A stretch of DNA of 64,000 nt, taken from Pedobacter mucosus (GTDB taxonomy: Bacteria; Bacteroidota; Bacteroidia; Sphingobacteriales; Sphingobacteriaceae). This document shows, one piece after another, positions 16,560-25,801 of the stretch (the stretch's first letter is position 1; each line of letters opens with the position of its first letter). The notes beneath the pieces were generated by a model. It saw only the letters and a list, made by a program, of their open reading frames with translations. It had not been told where the DNA came from and made no database searches. The position numbers and the translations under genes are program-made. The DNA lies in contig NZ_CP087585.1 in NCBI RefSeq assembly GCF_022200785.1, forward strand, positions 3,844,001 to 3,908,000, given 5' to 3'.

Positions 16560-18489
16560 TAGGCAGATCGAGTTCCTCATAAATAGAATTATTGCTTTTG
16601 TATTCCTGCACCAGCTCCTTCATCATCACGACTACCTGCCTGTTATCATTAATTTGTGCATAATCAATTAATTTATAGATATGTTTTTCGATATCATTAA
16701 ATACATATTCACGCACTTTACCAATCATAATTTTATGGTGATGGGTGGGTAGAGTGTTTTCGTTATCATTTAAAAGTTCTTCGAAAAGTTTTTCGCCTGG
16801 CCTCAACCCGGTATATTGAATTTTGATATCCTGATTTGGAATTAAGCCTGCTAAGCGGATCATCTTTTTGGCAAGCTCTACAATCTTGACTGATTTACCC
16901 ATATCGAAGATGAATATTTCTCCACCTTCACCCATATTACCTGCTTCTAAAACCAATCGGCAGGATTCGGGGATGGTCATAAAATAACGTGTAATTTCAG
17001 GATGTGTTACCGTAACCGGGCCACCCTTTTCAATTTGTTGCTTAAACCGAGGTATAACAGATCCATTAGAACCTAAAACATTACCAAAGCGGGTGGTGAT
17101 AAATTTAGTTATGGGCTTTACATTTAAATCGTTTATGTAACTTAAACCATTGCTAAAAATATATTTAGAATTATTAAGGGTATTATTTAGCGATTGAACA
17201 TAAATCTCCGCTATTCTTTTAGAGGCACCCATGATGTTGGTTGGATTAACAGCCTTATCAGTGGAGATCATCACAAACTTACGCACACCATATTTTACAG
17301 AAAGATCAGCAATGATTTTGGTGCCATACACATTTGTTTTTATGGCCTCACATGGGTTATCTTCCATTAAAGGAACATGTTTATAGGCCGCAGCATGATA
17401 AACGAATTGCGGTTTATAGGTTTGGAATAAATGATCCATTCTCTTTGCATCCCTTACATCGCCTACAAAAGCATGGTAGTTTGTATTTTGATTATTTTCT
17501 TCCAATTCTAAATAAAGCTCATGGAGAGCTGTTTCAGATTGATCATTGAGGATGATTAGGCTGGGTTCGAATTTGAGCAGCTGCCTTACAATTTCGCTAC
17601 CAATAGATCCTGCTGCCCCTGTTATTAAGATTCTTTTGTTCTTTAACTGTGATTTAATTCCTTCTACATCAATCTCAATGGTCTTTCGATTTAAAAGGTC
17701 CTCAATATTCATATTTTGAATTTGAGAAGAATGAAGTTTTCCGCCTGCCCAAACATTAGCTGGGGGAATATTTAAAATCACAACCTCGTATTTCAAACAA
17801 GCATCAACAATTTCATTCTTTCGATCGATAGGTATCGTATAAGACGCAAAAATGATTTCATTTACCTCATGGTCTTCAATAAGTTTCTCCAGATTTTTAG
17901 CATCAAGAATCCTTACCCCATCAATAGTTTTTCCTACTTTTCTTAAATCATCATCAACAAAAGCAATGATGTTTTTATTAACCCTGTTATCATGATCAAA
18001 AGTGCGTTTTGTGGCAATCCCAGCTTCTCCGGCACCATAAATGATAACACTTATTTTATCGAGATTAAGATTTTTAACATAAATAAAGAAATACTTAACC
18101 AGGATGCGATAGGTAATTAATAAAAGGAAACTGACTAAACCATAAATAAATACGATGGTATGTGATATAAGTTGTATGCCCCAGAACGAAGCTAAAAGCG
18201 TATGTAGACCAAATAGTAAGGTGTTACCGATAATTACAGCAAAAAGAATTCTAAAAGTGTCTTGAGCACTGGTATACCGGATGATACCTGTATATGATTT
18301 GATATTTAAAAATACGCCAATGTTAATTAAAACAGACACCAGTATGGCTCGGTTAAACTGAACTAAACCTAAGCTTGACAGGTCAAAATCATATTTAATA
18401 AAATAAGCAACGGCTAATGCAAATAGGCAAACTGCAACATCTATAATAAAGATAAGCCACCGAGGTACAATATTTATTTTGTTAAACAT
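16546..18489 (-). CDS. Membrane UDP-HexNAc 4,6-dehydratase (WbpM/PglF/CapD family)
   Basis: Membrane-bound nucleotide-sugar dehydratase of 647 residues, the usual length for the WbpM/PglF class. Four membrane helices occupy about residues 10-130. A first Rossmann-like domain follows (SVIIYGAGEAGIATK, near 145), then the catalytic SDR domain with GAAGSIGSEIVRQ near 290, YKHVPLMEDNP near 365 and the active-site segment STDKAVNPTNIMGASK near 398. The family converts UDP-GlcNAc to the 4-keto-6-deoxy sugar, the first step toward QuiNAc, FucNAc or bacillosamine. It lies 20 bp behind the WecA/WbpL-type transferase gene, the classical pairing for starting a repeat unit with such a sugar. The final product is inferred. 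Confidence 0.9.
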   Translation of the reverse strand: MFNKINIVPRWLIFIIDVAVCLFALAVAYFIKYDFDLSSLGLVQFNRAILVSVLINIGVFLNIKSYTGIIRYTSAQDTFRILFAVIIGNTLLFGLHTLLASFWGIQLISHTIVFIYGLVSFLLLITYRILVKYFFIYVKNLNLDKISVIIYGAGEAGIATKRTFDHDNRVNKNIIAFVDDDLRKVGKTIDGVRILDAKNLEKLIEDHEVNEIIFASYTIPIDRKNEIVDACLKYEVVILNIPPANVWAGGKLHSSQIQNMNIEDLLNRKTIEIDVEGIKSQLKNKRILITGAAGSIGSEIVRQLLKFEPSLIILNDQSETALHELYLELEENNQNTNYHAFVGDVRDAKRMDHLFQTYKPQFVYHAAAYKHVPLMEDNPCEAIKTNVYGTKIIADLSVKYGVRKFVMISTDKAVNPTNIMGASKRIAEIYVQSLNNTLNNSKYIFSNGLSYINDLNVKPITKFITTRFGNVLGSNGSVIPRFKQQIEKGGPVTVTHPEITRYFMTIPESCRLVLEAGNMGEGGEIFIFDMGKSVKIVELAKKMIRLAGLIPNQDIKIQYTGLRPGEKLFEELLNDNENTLPTHHHKIMIGKVREYVFNDIEKHIYKLIDYAQINDNRQVVVMMKELVQEYKSNNSIYEELDLPNEKN

Positions 18490-18509
18490 TTTTATGCGTT
18501 TTAACCCGT

Positions 18510-19475
18510 CTATTTACCCAATAAGTATTTTTGGCCCTGATATTTCAATCTAAATACCACAAAAAGTATACCCATAAGTAACAAAACTGTCGCAAGATAA
18601 GATAAATTATTAACTGGATAGTAAATTAAAATGAGGTTAACCAAGCATTGAACTAAGCAATAAACGGCAACTACCTGTAAATGAGGCATTTTTTTTTCAT
18701 TTACCAAATACTGATATAAATGGGTCCTATGTGCTTCAAAGATATTTTCTTTTCTTAATACTCGGAAAAATATTGTGCTTACTACATCTAAACCGTATAT
18801 CAGTAGTAAAGAGATGTAACTCATGTTATTGGTGTGAATCACCAATTTTAAGATTATGAAAACAAGTATAAATGCCATACAGATACTGCCTACATCACCT
18901 GCAAAACAAACCGCTTTTTTCCTGAAATTGAAAAAATTAAATACCATAACACCTATTAAGGCCGTGATGATAAAATCCTTTTCTATAAAATTAACGACAT
19001 AGTGATTTATATATAATAAAGTTAGTAGGGTTACAAAGCTATAACCGCCTGTTATGCCATTGATCCCATCCATAAAATTCACTGCGTTTATGGTGCCAAT
19101 GGCAAATATTACGGCAAGAATGATTACATAGACTGGCAGACTAAACACACCTAACTGTACAAACATCAAAGTGACTGCTATTAGATGGATGATCATCCGG
19201 ACTTTAAAGTCTCTTGGCTTTAAGTCATCTAAAAAACTGATCAAGCCTAAACATAATAAACCGGCTAAAAAATAGAATGGAGTCGTTTCAAAAAAGATTG
19301 GGTAAAGCAAGAACGCAAAACAAAAAATTATGCCACCACCTCTGATGGTCGCCTTTTTGTGTGAACTTCTATCATTCGGTCTATCTATAATATGATAATG
19401 CTTAGCTATTTTAAAATAAATAATTTCTATAATGAACAGACTAATCAACATCACGGCATACGAAACTACTTCCAT
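18510..19475 (-). CDS. Undecaprenyl-phosphate sugar-1-phosphate transferase (WecA/WbpL-like)
   Basis: Polytopic membrane enzyme of 321 residues in the MraY/WecA superfamily, which attaches a HexNAc-1-phosphate to undecaprenyl phosphate and so begins a polysaccharide repeat unit. About ten hydrophobic helices are visible. The family motifs are present: an Asp pair in ISFLDDLKPRD, NAVNFMDGINGITGG in the middle and FAGDVGSICM later. The histidine-containing loop near the C terminus reads IFEAHRTHLYQYL. Length and motifs fit WecA/WbpL more than MraY. It is the first gene of a three-gene operon with the 4,6-dehydratase and the RemB-like barrel. The sugar is likely QuiNAc or FucNAc but cannot be read from the sequence. 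Confidence 0.9.
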   Translation of the reverse strand: MEVVSYAVMLISLFIIEIIYFKIAKHYHIIDRPNDRSSHKKATIRGGGIIFCFAFLLYPIFFETTPFYFLAGLLCLGLISFLDDLKPRDFKVRMIIHLIAVTLMFVQLGVFSLPVYVIILAVIFAIGTINAVNFMDGINGITGGYSFVTLLTLLYINHYVVNFIEKDFIITALIGVMVFNFFNFRKKAVCFAGDVGSICMAFILVFIILKLVIHTNNMSYISLLLIYGLDVVSTIFFRVLRKENIFEAHRTHLYQYLVNEKKMPHLQVVAVYCLVQCLVNLILIYYPVNNLSYLATVLLLMGILFVVFRLKYQGQKYLLGK

Positions 19476-20332
19476 TTATATATTGGTATTGTAAAGCTGT
19501 AAAGTTAAATAAAGAATGTATTCCCTTATTAAACTGATCTATTTTATTTCCTTAATCATACACTTTGCTCCTTTTTAAAATTGGCTATGATCTTGAACTA
19601 AGATAAAGTCGTAGTGCTATTGATGCAAGGTTATAAAACGAGCGCAAGCATAAATACAACAAACTTTTGTAGATAGCTTGCTTCGGCTCGCTCAAACCCA
19701 ACTTCGCAATGACGATTTATTGAAGAGACAACTAATTGTACTCTTGCTTAAAAGGTAGATCCTTCGCAAAACAAGATGACAAATTGGTATAAGGTTAACT
19801 ATAAAATGCTCCAATTTAAATAAATATTGCCATTCCTCTCTTTAAGGAGAGGACAAAGGAGAGGTAGGATGAGAGATGCAAATTATTTATTGAAATTGGT
19901 TTGAGAAGGTATATAGTAAAAATCATAAATATCCAGGCCAGTCCAACACAATAGCTTCTTTATTTTCGAACCGGCGTGTTCCCAAACTTACGATGTAATC
20001 GTAATGCTAATTATGCACTCGTTAGAAACGAGCGCAAGCATAAATACAACAAACTTTTGGAGATAGATTGCTTCGGCTCGCTCAAACCCAGCCTCGCAAT
20101 GACGATTTATTAAGGAGATACTAATCGTACTTTTGCGTAAAAGGTAGATCCTTCGCAAAACAGGATGACAAATTAGTTTAACAGAACGAAGATAAGGTAA
20201 GATAAGAGATGCAAATTTGTTATTGAAATTGTCGGATTGGGATTATTGATTTATTAAATTCGACATGGTCTAGATTTTAGACAAGCATCGATATTCAGCC
20301 CCTCCCCTTGAGGAGGTTGGGTGGGGATTGTT
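19476..20332. repeat. 857-bp repeat-filled gap between two polysaccharide operons
   Basis: No gene. A segment of about 190 bp beginning CGAGCGCAAGCATAAATAC (at 19639) recurs 390 bp later (20029) and in both places leads into a B element and then an A element (A near 19745 and 20133). A C element lies near 19832. A D element (CCCCTCCCCTTGAGGAGGTT) at about 20297-20330 touches the stop codon of the next minus-strand gene. It could form a GC-rich hairpin there, although no T-run follows. Confidence 0.7.
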
Positions 20333-21214
20333 CTAAAACCTGTCAAGCACAGCATTAGGTTTCCATCCTAATCTGTTTCTAGCTTTAGCATCATCAAAAG
20401 TTAAATCTGCTGTAATCTTATTTAGCTTTAGGGAATTAATTGGTGCTTTAGCCCCTAGTATATCGCCAACGGATGCCATCACTTTAGCTAACCACCATGG
20501 AATATTAATGGGATTTTTTTTGTTTAAACGTTGAGCTATGACTGCTGCAAGTGCCGAGAAAGAGGGGTGAAATCCGTCAGTAAGGTTATACACACCTCCG
20601 TTTTTGGCTACAACCGGAATAAATTGGGCAACATCTGCAGCTAAAACCATACTTTTTTTTGCCTTACCTCCGGCGATGTTAAAGTAATAGCCTTTCTTAA
20701 TGGCCTTAATCATGGCGCCTAGATTTCCTGGCGGATTTTCGCCTACCAAAAGCGGAAGTCTTAAAACACTACAGATAACGTGGTTTGCTAAGCACCATTC
20801 TTTGATGAGTTTTTCTGCCTGAATTTTGCTTTTTCCATAAGCATCTTGTGCATTAAGCGGCGTTTCTTCATTAATCATTTCCCCGGATTCGCAACCATAA
20901 ACAGCTACGGTACTGATGTACACAAAGTATTTTGGTTTATTGATCTTCTGATCCAAGCCTTTTAATAAATTGCTGGTGCCGATCACGTTTACCTTATAAA
21001 ACTCTTGTTTTTCAATTTCTGTTTTAGGTACTACATGTGCTTTTCCGGCACTGTGTATGACCATATCTACTGGAGGCAAATTGGGAATTGTTAATGCTAA
21101 ATCGCATTGCAAATCGCCAAAATGCCTGTTTAGCGTAGAAATTTTATCTGAACCCTTTAAAGAATTCAGAATAATGTTGCCAAGAAAACCAGTGGACCCC
21201 GTGAGTAAAATCAT
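20333..21214 (-). CDS. NAD-dependent sugar epimerase/reductase, WbpV-like
   Basis: Extended SDR of 293 residues. It starts with the Rossmann motif LLTGSTGFLGNIIL, has VIHSAGKAHVVP in the middle and the active-site pair ISTVAVYG plus YGKSK (Tyr-x3-Lys). Short, with a compact C-terminal domain, it resembles WbpV/TuaH-type enzymes that reduce the 4-keto intermediate made by WbpM to UDP-QuiNAc. The WbpM-like and WbpL-like genes lie just downstream, completing a plausible WbpM-WbpV-WbpL set. Its ATG overlaps the glf stop (TAATG). It is the last gene of the large operon. An ordinary UDP-hexose 4-epimerase is the alternative. Confidence 0.72.
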   Translation of the reverse strand: MILLTGSTGFLGNIILNSLKGSDKISTLNRHFGDLQCDLALTIPNLPPVDMVIHSAGKAHVVPKTEIEKQEFYKVNVIGTSNLLKGLDQKINKPKYFVYISTVAVYGCESGEMINEETPLNAQDAYGKSKIQAEKLIKEWCLANHVICSVLRLPLLVGENPPGNLGAMIKAIKKGYYFNIAGGKAKKSMVLAADVAQFIPVVAKNGGVYNLTDGFHPSFSALAAVIAQRLNKKNPINIPWWLAKVMASVGDILGAKAPINSLKLNKITADLTFDDAKARNRLGWKPNAVLDRF

Positions 21215-22332
21215 TATTCAAAAACATTAACTTCTTTAAATTCTTCTGCAACCCTTTTTAAGGCCAAACCCACAACATGGTGCATGTCATAATATTTATA
21301 ATCCGCTAAACGGCCACCGAAAATTACATTGCTTTCTGCTTTTGATAATGCCTTATATTTTTTAAATAACGCATCATTCATATCATCATTTACAGGATAA
21401 TAAGGCTCATCTTTTTTAGTCCATTCTTGTGGGTATTCTTTCGTGATGATGGTTTTTTCCTGTGTACCAAATTCAAAATGCTTATGTTCGATGATCCGGG
21501 TATAAGGCGTCTCCGCATCAGTATAATTTACCACGGCGTTACCCTGATAATTTTGGGTATCGTGAACTTCATGCTCAAATTTTAAACTCCTGTATTCTAA
21601 AGTTCCAAATTTGTAACCAAAATATTCATCAATCATTCCGGTATAAACGATTTTATCTGCTAAACCAGTAAGCCTTTCCCTTTCCTGAAAAAAGTCTACA
21701 TTTAATTCCACATCGATCCCCTCAAGCATTTTGTTTGTGATCTCTGTATAGCCCCCAATTGGAATCCCCTGATAGGTGTCGTTAAAATAATTATTATCAA
21801 AAGTGTACCTGATGGGAAGTCTTTTAATGATAAAAGCAGGCAGATCCTTCGCTTTCCTACCCCATTGTTTTTCCGTATATTCTTTTATCAGTTTGTAATA
21901 AATATCACCACCCACCAAAGAAAGTGCCTGTTCTTCTAAATTTTGTGGGTTTCTTATTCCACTGGCCAATATTTGTTCCGCTATTTTTGCTTTTGCTTCC
22001 TCAGGAGTTTTGACCTTCCATAACTGATAAAAGGTATTCATGTTAAAGGGTAGGTTGAACAATTCTCCCTTATAATTGGCTACCGGGCAATTGGTGTATC
22101 GGTTAAACTCGACAAAAGAATTTACATAGTCCCAGATCTTTTTATTACTGGTATGAAAAATATGAGCACCATAGCGGTGTACATTAATTCCCTCCATTTT
22201 TTCGCAATAAATATTACCTGCTATATGATTTCTTTTATCAATAACCAGGCATTTTTTACCCCGCTTTGTTGCTTCATGTGCAAATATGGAACCATATAAA
22301 CCGGCCCCAACAATTAAGAAATCGTATTTCAT
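21214..22332 (-). CDS. glf: UDP-galactopyranose mutase
   Basis: FAD enzyme of 372 residues interconverting UDP-galactopyranose and UDP-galactofuranose, so it supplies Galf to the polysaccharide. The N-terminal dinucleotide fold reads DFLIVGAGLYGSIFAHEA, followed by the characteristic HIAGNIYCEKMEGINVHRYG and GAHIFHTSNKKIWDYV. The arginine-containing active-site segments TYQGIPIGGYTE and FGGRLADYKYYDMH are present. Length is normal for bacterial Glf. It shares an ATGA overlap with the glycosyltransferase upstream (22329) and a TAATG overlap with the reductase gene downstream. At least one neighbouring glycosyltransferase should therefore be a galactofuranosyltransferase, though which one cannot be told from sequence. 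Confidence 0.96.
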   Translation of the reverse strand: MKYDFLIVGAGLYGSIFAHEATKRGKKCLVIDKRNHIAGNIYCEKMEGINVHRYGAHIFHTSNKKIWDYVNSFVEFNRYTNCPVANYKGELFNLPFNMNTFYQLWKVKTPEEAKAKIAEQILASGIRNPQNLEEQALSLVGGDIYYKLIKEYTEKQWGRKAKDLPAFIIKRLPIRYTFDNNYFNDTYQGIPIGGYTEITNKMLEGIDVELNVDFFQERERLTGLADKIVYTGMIDEYFGYKFGTLEYRSLKFEHEVHDTQNYQGNAVVNYTDAETPYTRIIEHKHFEFGTQEKTIITKEYPQEWTKKDEPYYPVNDDMNDALFKKYKALSKAESNVIFGGRLADYKYYDMHHVVGLALKRVAEEFKEVNVFE

Positions 22333-23087
22333 TTTCTATATTTAAAATAGCCAATAACCGCCCAACTCATTGTATAGTATAAACTCCTGAAAAAGCTTAA
22401 TTTTTCATGCTTGTACAACACCATAAAATGTGGAATGACTACTTTCCGCTTTTTCCCTGTTGTGGAAGATTTCATTACCCGATAATTGGCGATAACTTCC
22501 CGATTGCCATAGGCAATACCCACTTTTTTAAGAATCTCTAACCAATAGATATAATCATCTCGATAGCTTTTTAGTTCTTCCCTCAGGTAAACTTTTCCAA
22601 ATTTCTCAATGTTATAAAGCCCCGTTAAGCAGGATATAGAAGAAGTATGGAGCATATCTTCATAGGTGACTTGTTGAGGAACCATAAAAGGTGATAAGAT
22701 TTCCTTTGACTCCTCATTGATGCGCCTGTGCGAAGAATAAACTAAATCTGCTTTCTTCTCTGCCATAAATTTCAATTGGCTGTCCAAGAATATAGGATCC
22801 CAAGTATCATCTGCATCCAAAAGCGAAATATATTGGCCCTTGGCCATGCGAATACCGTTGTTTCTAGCCGCCGCAGAACCTGCATTTGCCTGACTAATCA
22901 ATTTAATTCGAGCATCTTTTAATGCGTATTCTGCAACTATTTTTGGCCCATTATCGCTCGATCCATCATCAATTACAATCATTTCCCAATTGGAATAGGT
23001 TTGACTTAAAACAGAATCTATTGTGATTCCAACAAACCTTTCCCCATTATACATGGGGGTAATTATGGATACTAATCCTTTTTCCAT
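22329..23087 (-). CDS. Family 2 glycosyltransferase
   Basis: Cytoplasmic GT-A fold inverting glycosyltransferase of 252 residues. VSIITPMYNGERFVGITIDS opens the nucleotide-binding fold. VIDDGSSD and the metal-binding LLDADDTWDP (DxD-like, near residue 92) are clear. ANAGSAAARNNGI is the usual GT2 segment between them. There is no membrane domain beyond a hydrophobic C-terminal patch. It overlaps the next gene, glf, by 4 bp and the glycosyltransferase upstream by 16 bp. Donor and acceptor are unknown; proximity to glf makes galactofuranose a candidate. Confidence 0.9.
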   Translation of the reverse strand: MEKGLVSIITPMYNGERFVGITIDSVLSQTYSNWEMIVIDDGSSDNGPKIVAEYALKDARIKLISQANAGSAAARNNGIRMAKGQYISLLDADDTWDPIFLDSQLKFMAEKKADLVYSSHRRINEESKEILSPFMVPQQVTYEDMLHTSSISCLTGLYNIEKFGKVYLREELKSYRDDYIYWLEILKKVGIAYGNREVIANYRVMKSSTTGKKRKVVIPHFMVLYKHEKLSFFRSLYYTMSWAVIGYFKYRK

Positions 23088-23812
23088 AAGTTTTTAAAAA
23101 TTATAAACTTTGCAACTTCTTTAATCATGATTATTCTGCCCCTTAACATTTGCATTTTTGTCCTTTTACTTTTACCAACATTTACGGGTGTAAAAGCATG
23201 CTCATGTCTGCGGTATAAAATTAATTGTTTTTTATAAAAGCAAACTTTGCCCGTAAGTTCAGCAACCAGTCCGATCCATAAATCATGCCCTATTTCTTTA
23301 GTATCAGGGAAAGGTAAGGCTGAAATTAAAACCGATCGCCTAAAAGCCATACATGATCCATAATAAGAGCTCTTCATCATATTTTTGATCACACCTTTTC
23401 CAGAGTTGAAATAATCGAAAAAGGAAGGATAAAGCGGTTCTAAGGCCTCATTAACAATCTGCGAATCACTGATCACCAGATCATAATTTTCCAATTGCTT
23501 TAGCATTAATGCATATTTGTTATCCAGCCAGACATCATCCTGATCAGAAAGAAAAATATTTACGCCACTTGTCTGCTTTAATGCAAATTGAAAATTCTTA
23601 ATGGGATCTTTAAAATTATTTCCTTTAAAAAGTTTGATCCGGCTATCCTTTATGCTTTTAATAACCGCAATAGTTTGGTCTGTGGAGCCATCATCTGCGA
23701 TAATCAATTCATCGTTTGGAGCAATTTGGCTTAAAATGGAAGTAATTTGTGCTTCAATAAACCTTTCGCCATTGAAGGTAGCCATACACACCGAATTGAA
23801 AGGAGTTTCCAT
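23072..23812 (-). CDS. Family 2 glycosyltransferase (rhamnosyltransferase-like)
   Basis: GT-A enzyme of 246 residues. The core motifs are VCMATFNGERFIEAQITSIL, IIADDGSTDQT and the tetrad FLSDQDDVW near residue 90. That tetrad is the version often seen in rhamnosyl- and galactosyltransferases of O-antigen clusters. GHDLWIGLVAELTGK in the C-terminal half is a typical acceptor-side segment. It lies 1 bp behind the preceding glycosyltransferase gene and overlaps the following one. dTDP-rhamnose would be available from the Rml genes at 39.8-43.2 kb, so a rhamnosyl role is plausible but unproven. Confidence 0.88.
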   Translation of the reverse strand: METPFNSVCMATFNGERFIEAQITSILSQIAPNDELIIADDGSTDQTIAVIKSIKDSRIKLFKGNNFKDPIKNFQFALKQTSGVNIFLSDQDDVWLDNKYALMLKQLENYDLVISDSQIVNEALEPLYPSFFDYFNSGKGVIKNMMKSSYYGSCMAFRRSVLISALPFPDTKEIGHDLWIGLVAELTGKVCFYKKQLILYRRHEHAFTPVNVGKSKRTKMQMLRGRIIMIKEVAKFIIFKNLWKKD

Positions 23813-23813
23813 T

Positions 23814-24671
23814 TTAATATCGCATTATAAATTTGCGAAGGTACAAATTTAGGAAAGAAAAACTTTTAAGTTTCCAGGTTAATCCGAAAGCATGCCTGCT
23901 TACTGCATATAAAAAACCTATCCTATCGGTTAATAAAGGCTTATCTGCATTTACGGCATCCGCTAAATACTGGCTAAAGCGACTTTGCTGTTTAACAATC
24001 GAAGGTTCAAAACTGGAGAAATCCTGAACTGCTGTAGCATTAATTAAATAGAAAACATCATTGATCCGGCGCACCCTTTCCATAAACTGAAAATCGCTAA
24101 AATCTAGTTTGACTTTTTCATTATAACCACCAGCGGCATTGAACAGGGCTAAACGAATTAAAACACCAGAATTTACTGGAGAATAATTCCATAAGCTCAA
24201 CTTCCCAGAAGGAACTGTTTTTGGTGGATAACCCCTCTTATGTTTTGGGATAGAAGGTGAAAAAATTACGCCATTATTAAGTTTTAAAATAGGCGCAAAT
24301 AAAGCGATGTCAGGATTTTGCGTTATAGCCAATTGGTTTTTCTTTAAAAAATCGGGACTAAAAGTGGTATCCTGATCCAACAGCAAAAGCCATTCTTTGT
24401 TTAAGCCTAAGGCCACTTTAGCACCATAATTATAAGCGGTACTTACCCCAGGATTATTTGGATTGTGGTGATAGGTAATGTTAAAGTTCTTCCAGGTAAA
24501 AGACGAAAGTTGGTAAGATTGCTCTGGGCTATTGTCATAAATAAGCACATCCGCTTTCTGGTTTAACAGCTTAAGATTTTCGTTTAAACTGATGAGGGTT
24601 AATGCATCTTTAATTTGTTGTTTATACAAAACGACAATAAACAAAATTTGATTAACAAAAGATGTTTCCAT
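23814..24671 (-). CDS. Family 2 glycosyltransferase, rhamnosyltransferase (RfbF-like)
   Basis: GT-A glycosyltransferase of 285 residues in the group annotated as rhamnosyltransferases. It opens FIVVLYKQQIKDALTLISLN, has LLLLDQDTTFSPDFL (Asp-Gln-Asp metal motif, near residue 98) and the downstream segment AAGGYNEKVKLDFSDFQF, typical of RfbF/WbbL-like enzymes. There is no membrane anchor. Genes on either side are 1-2 bp away, so it is inside the polycistron. Among the five glycosyltransferases here it is the strongest candidate for using dTDP-L-rhamnose, though the donor is only inferred. Confidence 0.85.
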   Translation of the reverse strand: METSFVNQILFIVVLYKQQIKDALTLISLNENLKLLNQKADVLIYDNSPEQSYQLSSFTWKNFNITYHHNPNNPGVSTAYNYGAKVALGLNKEWLLLLDQDTTFSPDFLKKNQLAITQNPDIALFAPILKLNNGVIFSPSIPKHKRGYPPKTVPSGKLSLWNYSPVNSGVLIRLALFNAAGGYNEKVKLDFSDFQFMERVRRINDVFYLINATAVQDFSSFEPSIVKQQSRFSQYLADAVNADKPLLTDRIGFLYAVSRHAFGLTWKLKSFSFLNLYLRKFIMRY

Positions 24672-24673
24672 AC

Positions 24674-25801
24674 TTAACTAAATAATGTGGTTACCGCATT
24701 TTCAAAACGCTCTGCAAAATTAAGACTTTCAATTTTACGGTAAGCGTTTTTAGCGAGCGCTTCTCTGAAATCTGCATCCAATAATAGTTTTTCCATCGCA
24801 TGAAAAATCTCCTCAGTTTTAAACGGATCAATAAAAATGCAATCTTCATTATGGTTCAGTATTTCTTTTAAGCCTGTATTTTGGGTAAGGATTAATGGCT
24901 TCTTTTCGCTTATGGCTTCTAAAGCAACCAATCCCCAGGATTCGAAAAATGAGGGTAGTATAAATATATCTATGGCCGCATAAAATGGTGCGATATTTTC
25001 ATGATGCGGCCACAATTCTACCACATTTTGTAAATCCAATTCCTTAGTTTTTTTATTTATTTGTTCCTCAAATTCGCCCGCACCCATCAAAATTAGCTTC
25101 TCAAATACATCAGGATAATGGCTGTTAAGCTTTGCTGTAGCTGTTAACAAACTTAAAATGTTTTTTGATTCGGTAAAACTACCCAAAAAGCCAAATACCG
25201 GCTTATCATTTTTTGCTAACGAATTAGGAGTGATCGATAGCTTTGCTGGAGGGGTATAGATTACCATAGCATTAGGTATATTTTGACAAAATTCTTTCTC
25301 CCACAATAACTTTTGGGTATTGGATATAAATACAATTGTCGTATTTTTTCTACTGATGAGGTAACGATAAATTGGAAACAACGGTTTTGGAATCCATTTG
25401 AACGCCCCACCACTCGGCTGTTCATGAAAATGCCAGATGTGTGGTTTTTGAAGCCAATAGGCAACCATCGCACCAAATATATTTACGGAAGTATTCGTAT
25501 AAACAACATCCGTTTCCAGCTTTTTCAGTTCAAAATATGCCTTTATAGAACCTAAAAAGTTATACAACAAACATAAAAAACAGCGAATAGCAGAGTGGCC
25601 GATTAATTTATATGGATAAAACTTTACCTGCTTAAAATTATCATGTTCCATTTGTTCCCGGAAGCCATTATGTTTTGATTTTGGCAACACCATAATAGGT
25701 TCAGCAAGCTGTTTAGATTTTACAAGCCGAGCTATCCGCAACATGACTGATTCGGCTCCATAGTACATATCCCTATGACCGATAAAAGCTACCCTCTTCA
25801 T
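24674..25801 (-). CDS. Family 4 glycosyltransferase (GT-B, retaining)
   Basis: A 375-residue GT-B enzyme. The N-terminal domain begins RVAFIGHRDMYYGAESVMLR, with a loop that binds the acceptor. The C-terminal domain carries KPVFGFLGSFTESKNILSLL and the family signature ILPSFFESWGLVALEAISEK (the E-x7-E donor site) near residue 285. Length is normal for GT4 enzymes such as WbpY or RfaB types. It overlaps the polymerase gene by an ATGA at 25798-25801. The transferred sugar is not evident. Confidence 0.92.
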   Translation of the reverse strand: MKRVAFIGHRDMYYGAESVMLRIARLVKSKQLAEPIMVLPKSKHNGFREQMEHDNFKQVKFYPYKLIGHSAIRCFLCLLYNFLGSIKAYFELKKLETDVVYTNTSVNIFGAMVAYWLQKPHIWHFHEQPSGGAFKWIPKPLFPIYRYLISRKNTTIVFISNTQKLLWEKEFCQNIPNAMVIYTPPAKLSITPNSLAKNDKPVFGFLGSFTESKNILSLLTATAKLNSHYPDVFEKLILMGAGEFEEQINKKTKELDLQNVVELWPHHENIAPFYAAIDIFILPSFFESWGLVALEAISEKKPLILTQNTGLKEILNHNEDCIFIDPFKTEEIFHAMEKLLLDADFREALAKNAYRKIESLNFAERFENAVTTLFS

